Shown here piece by piece: positions 48,327-60,300 of a stretch of DNA of 64,000 bases (the stretch's first letter is position 1; every line of letters begins with the position of its first letter). A program made the translations under genes and the position numbers. Source of the DNA: Leuctra nigra (taxonomy: Eukaryota > Arthropoda > Insecta > Plecoptera > Leuctridae); the NCBI GenBank assembly GCA_934045905.1, contig OW203768.1:4244316-4308315 (forward strand), written 5' to 3'. The notes beneath the pieces are model-generated. The model made no database searches and was not told where the DNA came from. It saw only the letters and a program-made list of their open reading frames with translations.

Positions 48327-51300
48327 CTGACAGAGGACACATTCCAAGCGGGACGATTAGTCGGTAGTTATTGTCCACGCGGGTGAAATGAAGGAAAATT
48401 AAGTTGATTTTCCTTCATTTATTTTTAGCCGTGCAGACATCTAGTCTATAATTACCAATTATTCAACCCATATGTTACAAGAACTTAATGAAGAAAAGAA
48501 TGATACTAATGCACTTTATTTTAAAACATAATTACAGACAATTTTCAAACAATATGAAAAATCTTTCTTCTAACAACAAAACAATTCTCATTCCTGAGCC
48601 TTCTGAAAACAAGCCAAGGTAGTTAGAAGGTACGTGTACTACCGATTCCGGGACGCTATTTTCGAGATCGTTCGAGTACTTGTATAATCGAGTGTGAATT
48701 CAAAGTTATGTCAGTCCGAACAAAATAGTACCCATAAAAAACACTTTGTGTAAAAATAACAGCCAAGTCTCTTCAACTAAAAAAAATTTGAAATCTAAAA
48801 ATTCTGCACTGAAAAGTAGTGATATCAAAAAATGAGCCAAGTCAAAACTTTATTTGAAAATTAAAAAATACTTGGCGCATCGTGTACCTATATAAATAGC
48901 TTGGAAGTATAGGCCAATTATAAAATATTATCAAATATACATATACATAGTATAGGTACCTATAATGCCCGAAAAAAACGCTCGAAAATTAGTAAAAATA
49001 TGACACTAAACGGCTGTAGGACGAAATAATACTAATAACCCATTCCAAGCTATAACTGTTCTGACTAATAAGTCTGACGAAGGCTTATTTTATTAACATA
49101 TACATTGGTAAATTATATTGAAAAAAATCGATTAAAAAACCCTTTAAGGCCACGCTCACTAGGTACCTATTCAGCCGTCTTAATTTTAAACACAGCAAGT
49201 TTTCTTCAACATAATATAGTTTAGCAATATGGTCAATGAACTGAGTGTTACCTGAGGGCCCTGTTGAAGTAGTCGAGGGCCTTCTCGTCCTCGTGTAGCC
49301 GCGCCAGGAGGTCGCCGAGCATCTGATAGAGTCGGCACGTGGGCTGGAGCTGCACTTGCTTCTCCAGCAGCTGGATGGCCGAGTCCAGCGTCACCTCCTG
49401 GAGACAAACGTCGTTACATCGGAGCCTTGATCATAGCAGCGGCTTCCTGGCGTCTTATGTCCGATACTTGGTGTAGGTACCGAGATATTTATTATAACAA
49501 TGGACAGTCAATTATTTCAATAACAACTTTATTGTGATGTTGAAGTTATTTCGAATTCACGTCAAAATTTTGACTTTGACACGCAAGTGCAGCAAATTAG
49601 TCCAAGCCTAATTAGTTTTAAGATCTTCATTAACCTGTTCGCCGCTCGCACATTTTGATGAGTAAAACTCGCCATATTTGTGGTTCCCATTCTGCAGATT
49701 GACAAAGATATCTCGCCAGTTCAAGTTTTCCTAACTTGAATTAAAAAATTCATGACAAATAAACAACTTTTTATAAATGTTATGGCAACTTTTATGATTC
49801 CCAGGGAGTTCTATGTAGGTATACCTTGAAAATTAAATCCCAATTTCCAAACATGTATTTATCTTTAAAAATCATACACCAATGGGTTAAGGGGGTTCCA
49901 CGGTTACGGCATAGGAATGAGAATTTGCTGTAATTCACACCAAATATTAGTGAAACCATATTACATACAACTAGCAAAAAATATTTGCCCCTTACGGTAT
50001 CATATAATTAGATATTCTTGATTGAAGATCATCTTTTCCCCCATAAGATAACACAGGGAGACATGAAATCGTCCCGGAAAATTGGCCTTAAATTGCTCCT
50101 AAAACCGCAAGAGGAATGACAAATTATTGAAAATAGTCTCAAATTAAAGATAATAATTTTTAGAATAAGACTGCCGTTTGAAAATATGGGGTCACGGGCC
50201 AAATAAGAAAGAAAATGTGTACAATGTGTGAAATTTACCATAAATCTGGCAACATTGCACTACAAATATGAATTATTTTGGTCTAGTTTAATTGGAACTT
50301 CAATTAAAAACATATAGTCAGGGAACAGAATCTGAAAAGACGTCTCCTTCTCATGAGTACAAGTAAATCGTGTTAAAAGCAAACTGAATAGTGATTCCCA
50401 CTAACTCGACCCCGCTGAATCCAAAAAGTGACGTTGGCAATTCGAAATCCGACTCCTTCTACCCTTAAACTTAAAAAACCCTGTTCTAGGGGTTTAAAGC
50501 TAAAAACCGTACCAAATTTGTCAAAACTTACGATAAAATTACGAAAAAAAACTCATGTCAAGTTTAAATACTGATTAATAAAATGGCATCTTCAAAATTT
50601 TGATAATGACCCTTCAAACTTGCTGATTGGGCCCATTATCTCAAAAAACGCACTTGCTAATTTTTCACAAAAAAATATAACTTGTCGGTGCTGCTTAACT
50701 AAGAAAGTCATAAAGCTCATACTTTACAAAAAACTGCCCAATACAATAAGGAAGATAATGCAGTTTACCGCATTTCGGTAGATTGCCGGGTTACTTAAAT
50801 ATAGTCATTTGAATAAGGCAACTCCACGGGCCCGCTGCATCGCCCTAGCGTCCCACAGCTTGGCCCAACGGTATTGCGGTGGAGGGGGGATGATGTGACG
50901 GGGAACAGCCAATGCGTGCTAGGTATTTATAGCGCGAAACTGTGTGTTCACCATGCAGCTATTCAAAACTAATTATTCACTGTGAAATTGTCAATTTTAA
51001 TGTACACTATGTCAGTTAGCAGAGGTTTGTTGTCATTCTGTAGGTGTGGGAGATTTAATCCTTCCTTTTGGCAAGTTATCAATCAATTGATCACATATAG
51101 ATTAATCAATATACCAAGATAAAGTAATAAAACGAAGAAGTTAATGTACCGGGAATGTATATGATAAAAAGTAAAAACCCTACTCTGGACGACGCATCAC
51201 TATGTAGAAACACAAATTAAAATAATGCCTCCGCACTTTTCACTATAATGTAGAAGTGGCCACGGCTCAAGGTTTGTCGTGTTTTGCCCCAATTAATTCA

Positions 51301-54300
51301 TTGAATAGATAGACCACATTATAGTCCAGAGTCTAAAGGGTTTGACTCCCCACTAATTGCAACATCAGAGTATTTTGATATCGTTGGATTCAGAAAAAAT
51401 TACTTTATAACATACCATAAGTCTACCAAAATTAAAATAAGGTATTATTAATTTACTCGAATATGGTATCGAACGAAAATTCTTTTCAAGTAGAGTTCAG
51501 AAAAAAATATTACAAAATTCAAAATTTTTACCAAGGTCAAATATGCTCTAAAGTACCCAGAATGGCCTCTATAGAGGCACGCGACTTAAAATGGCTGCCG
51601 TAGTCGCATCCGAAGAGCTACAGACTTGCTTTTTGTGTCATTTTAGCAATCAACAATCATACAATCTTCTGTAACATGTCAAAAGTCTACAAAATTCCAA
51701 ATAGTGCTAATGATAATAATTTGTGAATTAGTGAATAAGAAAATTAAACAAAATTATATAGTGCAGTTGCAAAGCAATTGAACTGTGGATTTTTAGATTA
51801 AATGTTCAGTACTTGCAAATATCTCAATTGTTATCTTCTGAACATTTTTGGAAGAGGAGACATTTGATTCGAACTTGCATTTTCAAGATGGCGGCCAAAG
51901 ATCAATGCGGCCGCTGCAATTACAATATATCAGCTCCCGTTGATACGATTTTAATTATATTTCTTTTATAATGAAGCTGAATAATGTCTTCATCTTTTTT
52001 GTAATAAGTAATATTATTATATCTCGAACAGTTAAAAAGTTTTATTTAAAATTACTGATAATTTGACTTTTGGATTTTCGTTTTAAACTGTTTAAGCCTA
52101 TGTATATTGTTGTGTGTATGTCCACGGAAAACATTTTTCAAATAAAATAATCTGAAAATGTCATTAGCTGTCCTGTGATATATAAATGATGGGTTTTAAA
52201 GTCAACGGGAGATGAGAAAATAGGTTTTTAATATTCAGAAATCTGAATACTGGAATTTTGCTATCTCAATGATTAAGGTTTATGTTCTAAACCCATTTTC
52301 TCAGCTCCTATTGACTTTATACCCCACAAATTATACATCATATGAAAGCTAATAATATGTCCAGAGTATAATAATTAAAAATGTTTCGCGTGGACATACA
52401 CACAACAATGTAAATAGGCTTATAACCATATTGAACGAAAACCCAAAAGTCAAATTAGGTATCAGTAATTTTTAATGTTACTTTTAAACTGTTCGAGATA
52501 TGATAATAATACTTATTACAAAAAAGATGAAGACATTATTCAGCTTCAATTTCAAAGAAAATAAATTAAAATCGGATCAACGGGAGCTGAGATATTGAAA
52601 CTGCAGTGCCGCATTGATCATTGGCCGCCATCTTGAAAATGCAGGATCGAATCAAATGTCTCCTCATCCAAAAATGTTCAGGAGGGTACAATTGAGATAT
52701 TTGAAAGAACTAAACATTTAATCTTAAAATCCATAGTTTAATTGCTTTGCTACTGCACTATATAATTTTGTTTAATTTTCTAATTTACTAATTAACAAAT
52801 GATTATCATTAGCACTATTTTGATTTAAGTATACTTTTGATATGTTACAGAAAATTGTATTCTTAATCGAATGACACCAAAAGCATGTCTGTAGCTCTTC
52901 GGATGCGACTACGGCAGACATTTTAAGTCGCGTGCCTCTATAGAGGCCATTCTGGGTACTTTAGAGCATATTTGACCTTGGTAAAAATTTTGAATTTTTT
53001 AATATTTTTTTCTGAACTCTACTTGAAAAGAGCTTTCATTCGATACCATATTCGATGTATTTACATTACACTGTAAATTAATAATCGCATTCAATTGTTT
53101 TTCACTAATTGACCAATCAGAGGAAGCCATCTTATTTTAATTTTGGTAGACTTTTGGTATGTTATACAGTTATTTTTTCTGAATCCAATGATATAAAATA
53201 CTCTAATGTTGCAATTAGTGGGGGGTCAAACCCTTTAGACTCTAGACTAAAAGGTGGCCCACTCGATCCCGCGTGAGGCGAGATGAGCTGGATGCAATCT
53301 GAGGTCAATGCATTTGAACATTTCTGTAGACCAAACTATTCAACATTTTGTAATACGGTTGATTTCGTTACGGCAGTCAGGATGTTGGGTATGTTATTAA
53401 CAATTGTCAAGTGTTTAACTCTTATACTTTTTTTAGAATTACGTGATATGTTTTCCAATTTGGCTAAATTTTATTGAAGTCAATTGTTCAAATATTATTT
53501 AGTACATTAATTGTTTACATTTTGCCCATACATGCAGCGACAAATATGTTCATTACATGTTCAGCTATATTACGGTTTTTTAACATTTGTTTTATCTCGT
53601 CTAGTTACGAAAATAGGGCTGATTTTATGATTAAGGGTAGTTCACCCCGTTTTTGTTGAATTTAAGGGTGAAGGAGTCAAATGACAGGATGCCAACGTTT
53701 TTTTTCGAATTCAGCGCATCAAAATACATAAGAATATCGACGTTGGCAACTTTTAACAGACCTGCCCGCAAAGTTGTCATTTTTTTAATTCTGTTCCCTG
53801 ACTAATATAATTGGAGCACACGGTAAGATATAATTGTTTTATACTGTTGTTTGAGGTATTATTTCATCAGAGATTAGAATGAATTACGGCGAATTCTAAG
53901 CACCTTGGCTGGAGCAGTGGGACCACTTTAAACCAAGAATGTGGCTGACAGTAAAATATTTCGTCAAAATTATTTCAAAATTTTGACTATTGTCATCAAT
54001 TAAGCATATTTGTCGTGTACCGAGCCACGCAATTCAGTATTCCGCGAGGCGAGCTTGACCTCACCTCCTGCTCGTATATCTCCACTAGCGCGTACACCGC
54101 CGGCAGGAAGAGCGCGTCGAGCTGCAGCGCCTTCTCCAGCTGCTGCTTTGCCTTGGTGATGGCGTGCACGCTCACGGCCACGTCCTTCATCAGCACTGAG
54201 GCGTTGAGCGTGAGCGAGCGCGGCGTCTCGCCCAGCTGCTTGAGCGCGTTGCCGCTGAACGTCGACGCCTCGCGGAACTTGCGCTGCGCGATGTAGCACT

Positions 54301-57300
54301 CCACCAGGCCGTGGTGCGGCTCGAACCGGTGCGGCGCGATCTGGCGGCAGCGACATTGCATGATCAGTTGGCAGTTAAATACAAATACACAATGCAAATG
54401 AGAAGCCTGAATAAGAAATTCTTGGCTGCACTGACCAATACATTTTCAGTCCTAACCTAGATTCATTTGTATTGAAAACTCAAAACGCTTTAATCAACCC
54501 GTCTTGCCAGGATTCTTTATAAACCATTTATAAATAGTGATGGCCAATTGAAAATTTGCAATTGAAAATTTTCTGAAAATAGAAAATAACCATTAAAAAG
54601 TTGGAAATTTAAAAAAAAAAAAAATCAGAAAATTGCCATCACTATTTATAAACCATCTACACATATTTTGAATTTACCTATATCATGTTCATAATATGAT
54701 AATGCCAAATGTTTTAATAAATAGGTAGGTACCCATCACAAGAAGCATGATTGCTTTACAAAATATATCAGCACATCTTTCTTTCCATCACAAACAAAAT
54801 ATATTTTCAATATCAAAATGATCCTAACTCAACATAGTACCTATACTGAATGTTTTATTAAAGTTTGTTGACAAGTTCAAATAATTGATTTTTAAAATTC
54901 AAATCCAAACTTACGAACTGAATTTTGATAAAGTATTACACTTAACAAATCATAAAACGGCATTTGAACGAAACGGATTGACTGCTGGTCAGGTTCCTTG
55001 ACAATCAATCCCTGTTATTAATTAGTATCAATGAAAAAGAGCTCACCTACTAGAGTTAGATGACGAGTTAGCAGACTTTATCCGATCTTTGGTTGAGTGT
55101 ACATTACTTAAATATTACGATTCTAATTTCGAAAACATGACTAATACAGAAATCTATATTCCACAATTAAAATAATGCCCACTACAGTAAAACCTCCTTA
55201 AATTGAACAACCATAAGCCGAAATTCATCATAAATCGAATTAACTCAAGTCCCGCCCTCAGTATAGGGTGTTCAATGTTAAAATAAATTATAACTCGAAA
55301 TTTGGATAAGTCGTAACTCGTAATTCGAAGTAATATTTGGCCCCAAGTCGAAAAATAACATTGATTTACAGTGTTTAAGTCAAAGTAATTATTTTGTAAA
55401 ACACAATTTTCGTAGTATAAAGTGTGATTTTACGTATAAAAATGGTATATACTTTTGGAGCAGAGGGTTCAACGGCCTACTTTCACTTTCCCCCCCTAGC
55501 TGGACAGACCAGAGGTGGGATTCTATAACTCCATTGCGACCGCTTAGCAATTTCTTCCATAAGGATTAACATTGAAATAATTGCTAAGCGGTCGCAATGG
55601 AGTTATAGAATCCTACCTCAGCTGGCCTTATACCTGCTCTTAACAAAAGGACCCTGTGAGAGAGAGGGTCGTTTCGTGTGGTCTCTGGAGAGGGGTGGGA
55701 AGGAAATGAGGTCCATGACATGTTCAATAAATATTTGGGAAGTAAACATTCCGCAATACAAGTGTTCACTGTTATAAAGAGCAATGTGGTGAAGGGAAGG
55801 GCGTAAAAATTATTTTGTCTCGCGATCTAATGATTGGAATAATATTATATCATGCCCTACTTAGTATGTAATATTTGGCCCAAGTCGGAATATAACATGT
55901 GATTTAAGTTTATATTTGACATTGGTGACATTGGTCATTGAATTATTTCATTCTGCGTAATATTTAATCTTATGTTTACTTATTAATAGGGATGTCTACA
56001 TAAAATAAATATTCTGCCATCTGAAAAACAAACTGAAATCAGTGACTTTGTCAAGAAATCTTCTAGACCTTTTTAATTTTTTTCTCAATCTTTTGATGAT
56101 GTATAAATGACAGCCAACAATTATCTTTCCGTTTCTGTTACATTATTTATTTTTTATTATAAAAAATGATTCAAGATGATTCAAGATGGCGGACGGTGTA
56201 GTGCTTCATTCTCAGAGACAAGTTAAAAATAAAGTGGATTCTGCAGTATGCCCACACTGCACGAAGATTGTAAAGAAAAGTGGTATAAAGTGTATGATGT
56301 GTGGTAAATGGAACCATTTTTCATGTGCTGGGCTGGCCAGCAAGAACTATAAAGCAGGCAGTGAAAGTACATGGACCTGTGAGGGGTGTAAAAGTAAGGT
56401 TAGGGTTGATGAAAACATTGGAGGAGATAAAGTGTTTGTTAAACAGAGGAGGCACAAGACTGTGGGAAAAACAGAGAAACTTGTTAAGTGGATACTTGAA
56501 CAAATAAAGTATGAAGAACAGGGTGGAATGAAGAAGAAGATGAAACAAAATAGGCATCGAGTATTGAAGTCAGAAGTCGTCAAGGGAATAGTAGCAACGT
56601 TCATGTGGATGGAAGGTAGGCTGCAAGAGATGGAGAAACAACTAGAAGAAGTTCGGTCAAGTCAGTCAGACCAGGGCAGCAGCGACCTGAGTGGGCCGAA
56701 CATCGCACCGAGTGACGTGGGCAGCAGCGACCTGAGTGGGCCGAACATCGCACCGAGTGACGTGGGCAGCAGTGACCTGAGTGGGCCGAACATCGCTCCG
56801 AGTGACGTGGGCAGCAGTGACCTGAGTGGGCCGAACATCGCACCGAGTGACCAGGGCAGCACCGACCTGAGTGAACCGAACATCGCACCGAGTGACCAGG
56901 GCAGCACCGACCTGAGTGAACCGAACATCGCACCGAGTGACCAGGGCAGCACCGACCTGAGTGAACCGAACATCGCACCGAGTGACCAGGGCAGCAGCGA
57001 CCTGAGTGGCCCAAACATCGCACCGAGTGACGTGGGCAGCAGCGACCTGAGTGAACCGAACATCGCACCGAGTGACCAGGGCAGCAGCGACCTGAGTGGG
57101 CCGAACATCGCACCGAGTGACGTGGGCAGCAGCGATCTGAGTGAACCGAACATTGCACTGAGTGACCAGGGCAGCAGCAACCCGAGTGGGCCCAGCAATG
57201 ACGGCAGAGAGTCGGGTGGCCGGAGCAACGGCGGGACTGAGTGCCACCTCTTGTTAGGGGACATCAGTGGCAGTATGGGGGTTGGGTTCTGCGCTGATCA

Positions 57301-60300
57301 GGCAGGTTTTCGGGCGCATCAGCTGCCTGGAATTCGCATCCAGAAGCTGTCTAGTGAGATGGAAAACTACTGCATTAGAGAAGAACCAGTGACGGTTACG
57401 TTGTTTGTTGGCACTCGGGACTTGCTTGAGGGAAGGAGTAGGAATGACATTATGGATGATGTGAGGGAGTTACTGAAGGCAGTGAAGAGCAGATTTGGAG
57501 TGTCATGCAAAGTTTACATGGCTAGCATGCTGACGGGGAAAGGGAGTGGTCCCAGAGAGTTGAATAATTGTGTCAGAGCCGTGTGTAAGGAACAAGGTGT
57601 GTGGAACATTAGCTTGAGGGGAATGCAAAGGGGGTTGTTGGGGAAATGGGACTGGCATCGATCAATTGGTGAAGGATTACGAAATGTAATAGAAGAGAGA
57701 ACAAGTGAGAGGAGTCATCAGGGTTTTTGGAGCCGCACAGTGTGGAGACGAGTGACGTAGTTCAGGAAACAGCCCCGGAAGCAGGATCTAACAGAGCAAA
57801 GAGAAGAACCAGGAAAGAAAGACAAATAGGAAGTAGAATTGAATTTACATTTGGTACGCTGAACATTGTTTCATTGAATGGAAAGGTAGAAGAAATGATA
57901 GATGTGATGGTTGAAAGGAAGTTATTGTTTCTAGGGCTAAGTGAAGCAAAGTGGAAAGGAAGTGGTTCGAAGGACTTGAGAAATGGCTTTAAGCTGTGGT
58001 GTGCTTGGAGGGAAGGAATGGAGTGGCGGTAGTAGTGAGTCCGAAGGTTAGTGACTTTGTGGTGGATGTGAAGTGTCACAGCGACAGGTTGATGTCACTG
58101 ATATTGAAGGCAAGTGACAAGATGACAGTGGAGGTTGTGCAGGTGTACGCACCACAGGCAGGTCGAGCAGTGGAAGAGAAAGAGAGTTTTAGTGAGGAAA
58201 TAGAAAAGGTATTGGAGAGATCAAAGTATGAATTAATTGTGATGGGAGACTTTAATGCGAAGGTAGGGAGTGACAGAAAGGGCTATGAGGAGGTGCTGGG
58301 GAAGTATGGGGTAGACGAGAGAAACAGAGATGGGGAGAGGCTGCTGGATATGTGTAGAAGAAATCAACTGAAAATAGGCAACAGCTGGTTTCAGAAGAGA
58401 AGAAGCCATTATATAACAAGATACGGCTACGGTGAGGACAGATCGGAGTCCGTGATAGATTACATCTGTGTGGGGGACAGCTTGAGGCAGAGCATCATAG
58501 ACATCAAGGTATGCCCAGCCGTTTCACTCGACAGTGACCATCGACTGCTCGAGTGCACGCTCAGGATCGATGTGCAGAAACCAGTAGTGACTGTCTCACA
58601 TAAGAGAATCAAAGGATGGAAACTACAGGACCCCGCGGTGAAGAACGAATTCAGAAATAAGATCAAGAACAGAGTGCCTGTTGGAGAGTTGAGGGATGTG
58701 GAAGAAGAATGGCAGGAGTTCAAGAATGCTATAGTAGCTGGGGCTGAACAATTGTGTGGAAGAGCAGGTGGAAGAAGGAAGGAGAAGGAGACAAGATGGT
58801 GGAACAACAGAGTAAAAGTTGCTGTGAAGGAGAAAAGACTAGCATGGCAGAAGTACGAATTAGACAGATCGTTAGAAAGTAAACATCAGTACAGAATATG
58901 CAGAAGAAATGTGGCATGCATTGTAGAAGAAGAGAAGGACAAATCAATGGAGGAGTTAGCAGACAAGTTGGTGGAAGATTTTAATGGCAACAAAAAGATG
59001 ATCTATGGACTAGTCAAGGAAAAAAGGGGAACTCGAGACGATCTAAAGAGTATGAAGAATGACAAGGGTGATCTGATAAGTGATGTAATGAAGATAAACC
59101 AGATGTGGGGGAAGTATTTTGAGAATCTTTTAAATGTAAAAAAGGATCTTAATGTATCAATGGGTGAAGAAGAGCTGCAGATTGGAAGTGAAATGGAAGA
59201 CAGTGAGATGGAGGAAGATCTTTGTGATGCAGAAGTAACTAGAGCCATGCGGGAAATGAAGAATGGTCGTGCGCCTGGTATTGATGAGGTTACCATAGAA
59301 ATGGTAAAAGCTACAGGGGAGGATGGTAGAAGATGGCTTTGTAGAGTGATCCGAGCAGCATGGGAACAGAAGAGAATTCCAGTTGATTGGGAAAAGGGGA
59401 TTATTGTTCCCCTTTTTAAGAAAGGAGATCGAAGGAAATGTAATAATTACCGGGGTGTGACCTTACTCTGTCAGTGTGCGAAGTTGTTTGAGAAGATAGT
59501 GGAACGGAGATTGAAGAATTATGTTGAAGAGGGGTTGCGAGAAGAACAGTATGGATTTCGGAGAGGGCGATCGACAATAGACGCAATTTTCACAGTGCGA
59601 CAGATGATGGAGCAGCAGTGGGAGAGGGGGCAGGAAATGCATATGGCTTTCTTGGACTTGGAGAAGGCGTATGACAGGTTGCCAAGGGAAATAGTTTGGG
59701 AGTGTTTGGTGAAGAGAGGAATAGGCAAGGACTTGGTTGAGCGGATCAAATGTATGTATCAGAACAGTGTGAGTTGTGTGCAGTCGGGAGTGGGGAGATC
59801 GGAATGGTTTAGTATTAGTGAAGGGCTTCGGCAAGGGAGTGTGTTGTCACCAACACTGTTCATCATAGTAATGGACGAGTTGTTGAAGAAAGCAGAGCCG
59901 AATGAGGGGATCGATACTCAAACGTTGATTTATGCGGATGATGTGGTGGTGTGGGGAGAAACTAGGGAGGAAGTGCAGTTAAAGATTGATAAGTGGAGTG
60001 AAGAGACAGAGAAGATGGGTTTGAGAATAAGCGAAGAGAAGAGTGAAGTAATGACAATGGAAAGAAAGAAGCTTAAACACGGTCATGCTAGGATCAAGCT
60101 TGGAGAGGGATGGTTGAAGGAGGTGGAAGAGTTTAAGTATCTGGGTAGCCTGCTCACCAACAAGGCTAAAGTAGACAGAGAAATACAAGAAAGAAGAAAG
60201 AAAGCAGAGGCATTTTATCAAGCAGTGAGGAAGTTGCTGTGGAATGAGAAGTTTCCACAAGTCTGCAAGATCATTATGTACAAGATGTATTTCCTGCCAA

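Noticed and set aside
48027..48367. Plus- and minus-strand frames of 104-119 residues over the last ANAPC7 exon
   Set aside because: They are out-of-frame shadows of a GC-rich exon that reads in frame with the upstream exons.
56601..57264. Three minus-strand open frames of 185-200 residues opposite LINE ORF1
   Set aside because: They mirror the 45-bp coding repeat on the other strand; the plus-strand protein has recognisable domains.
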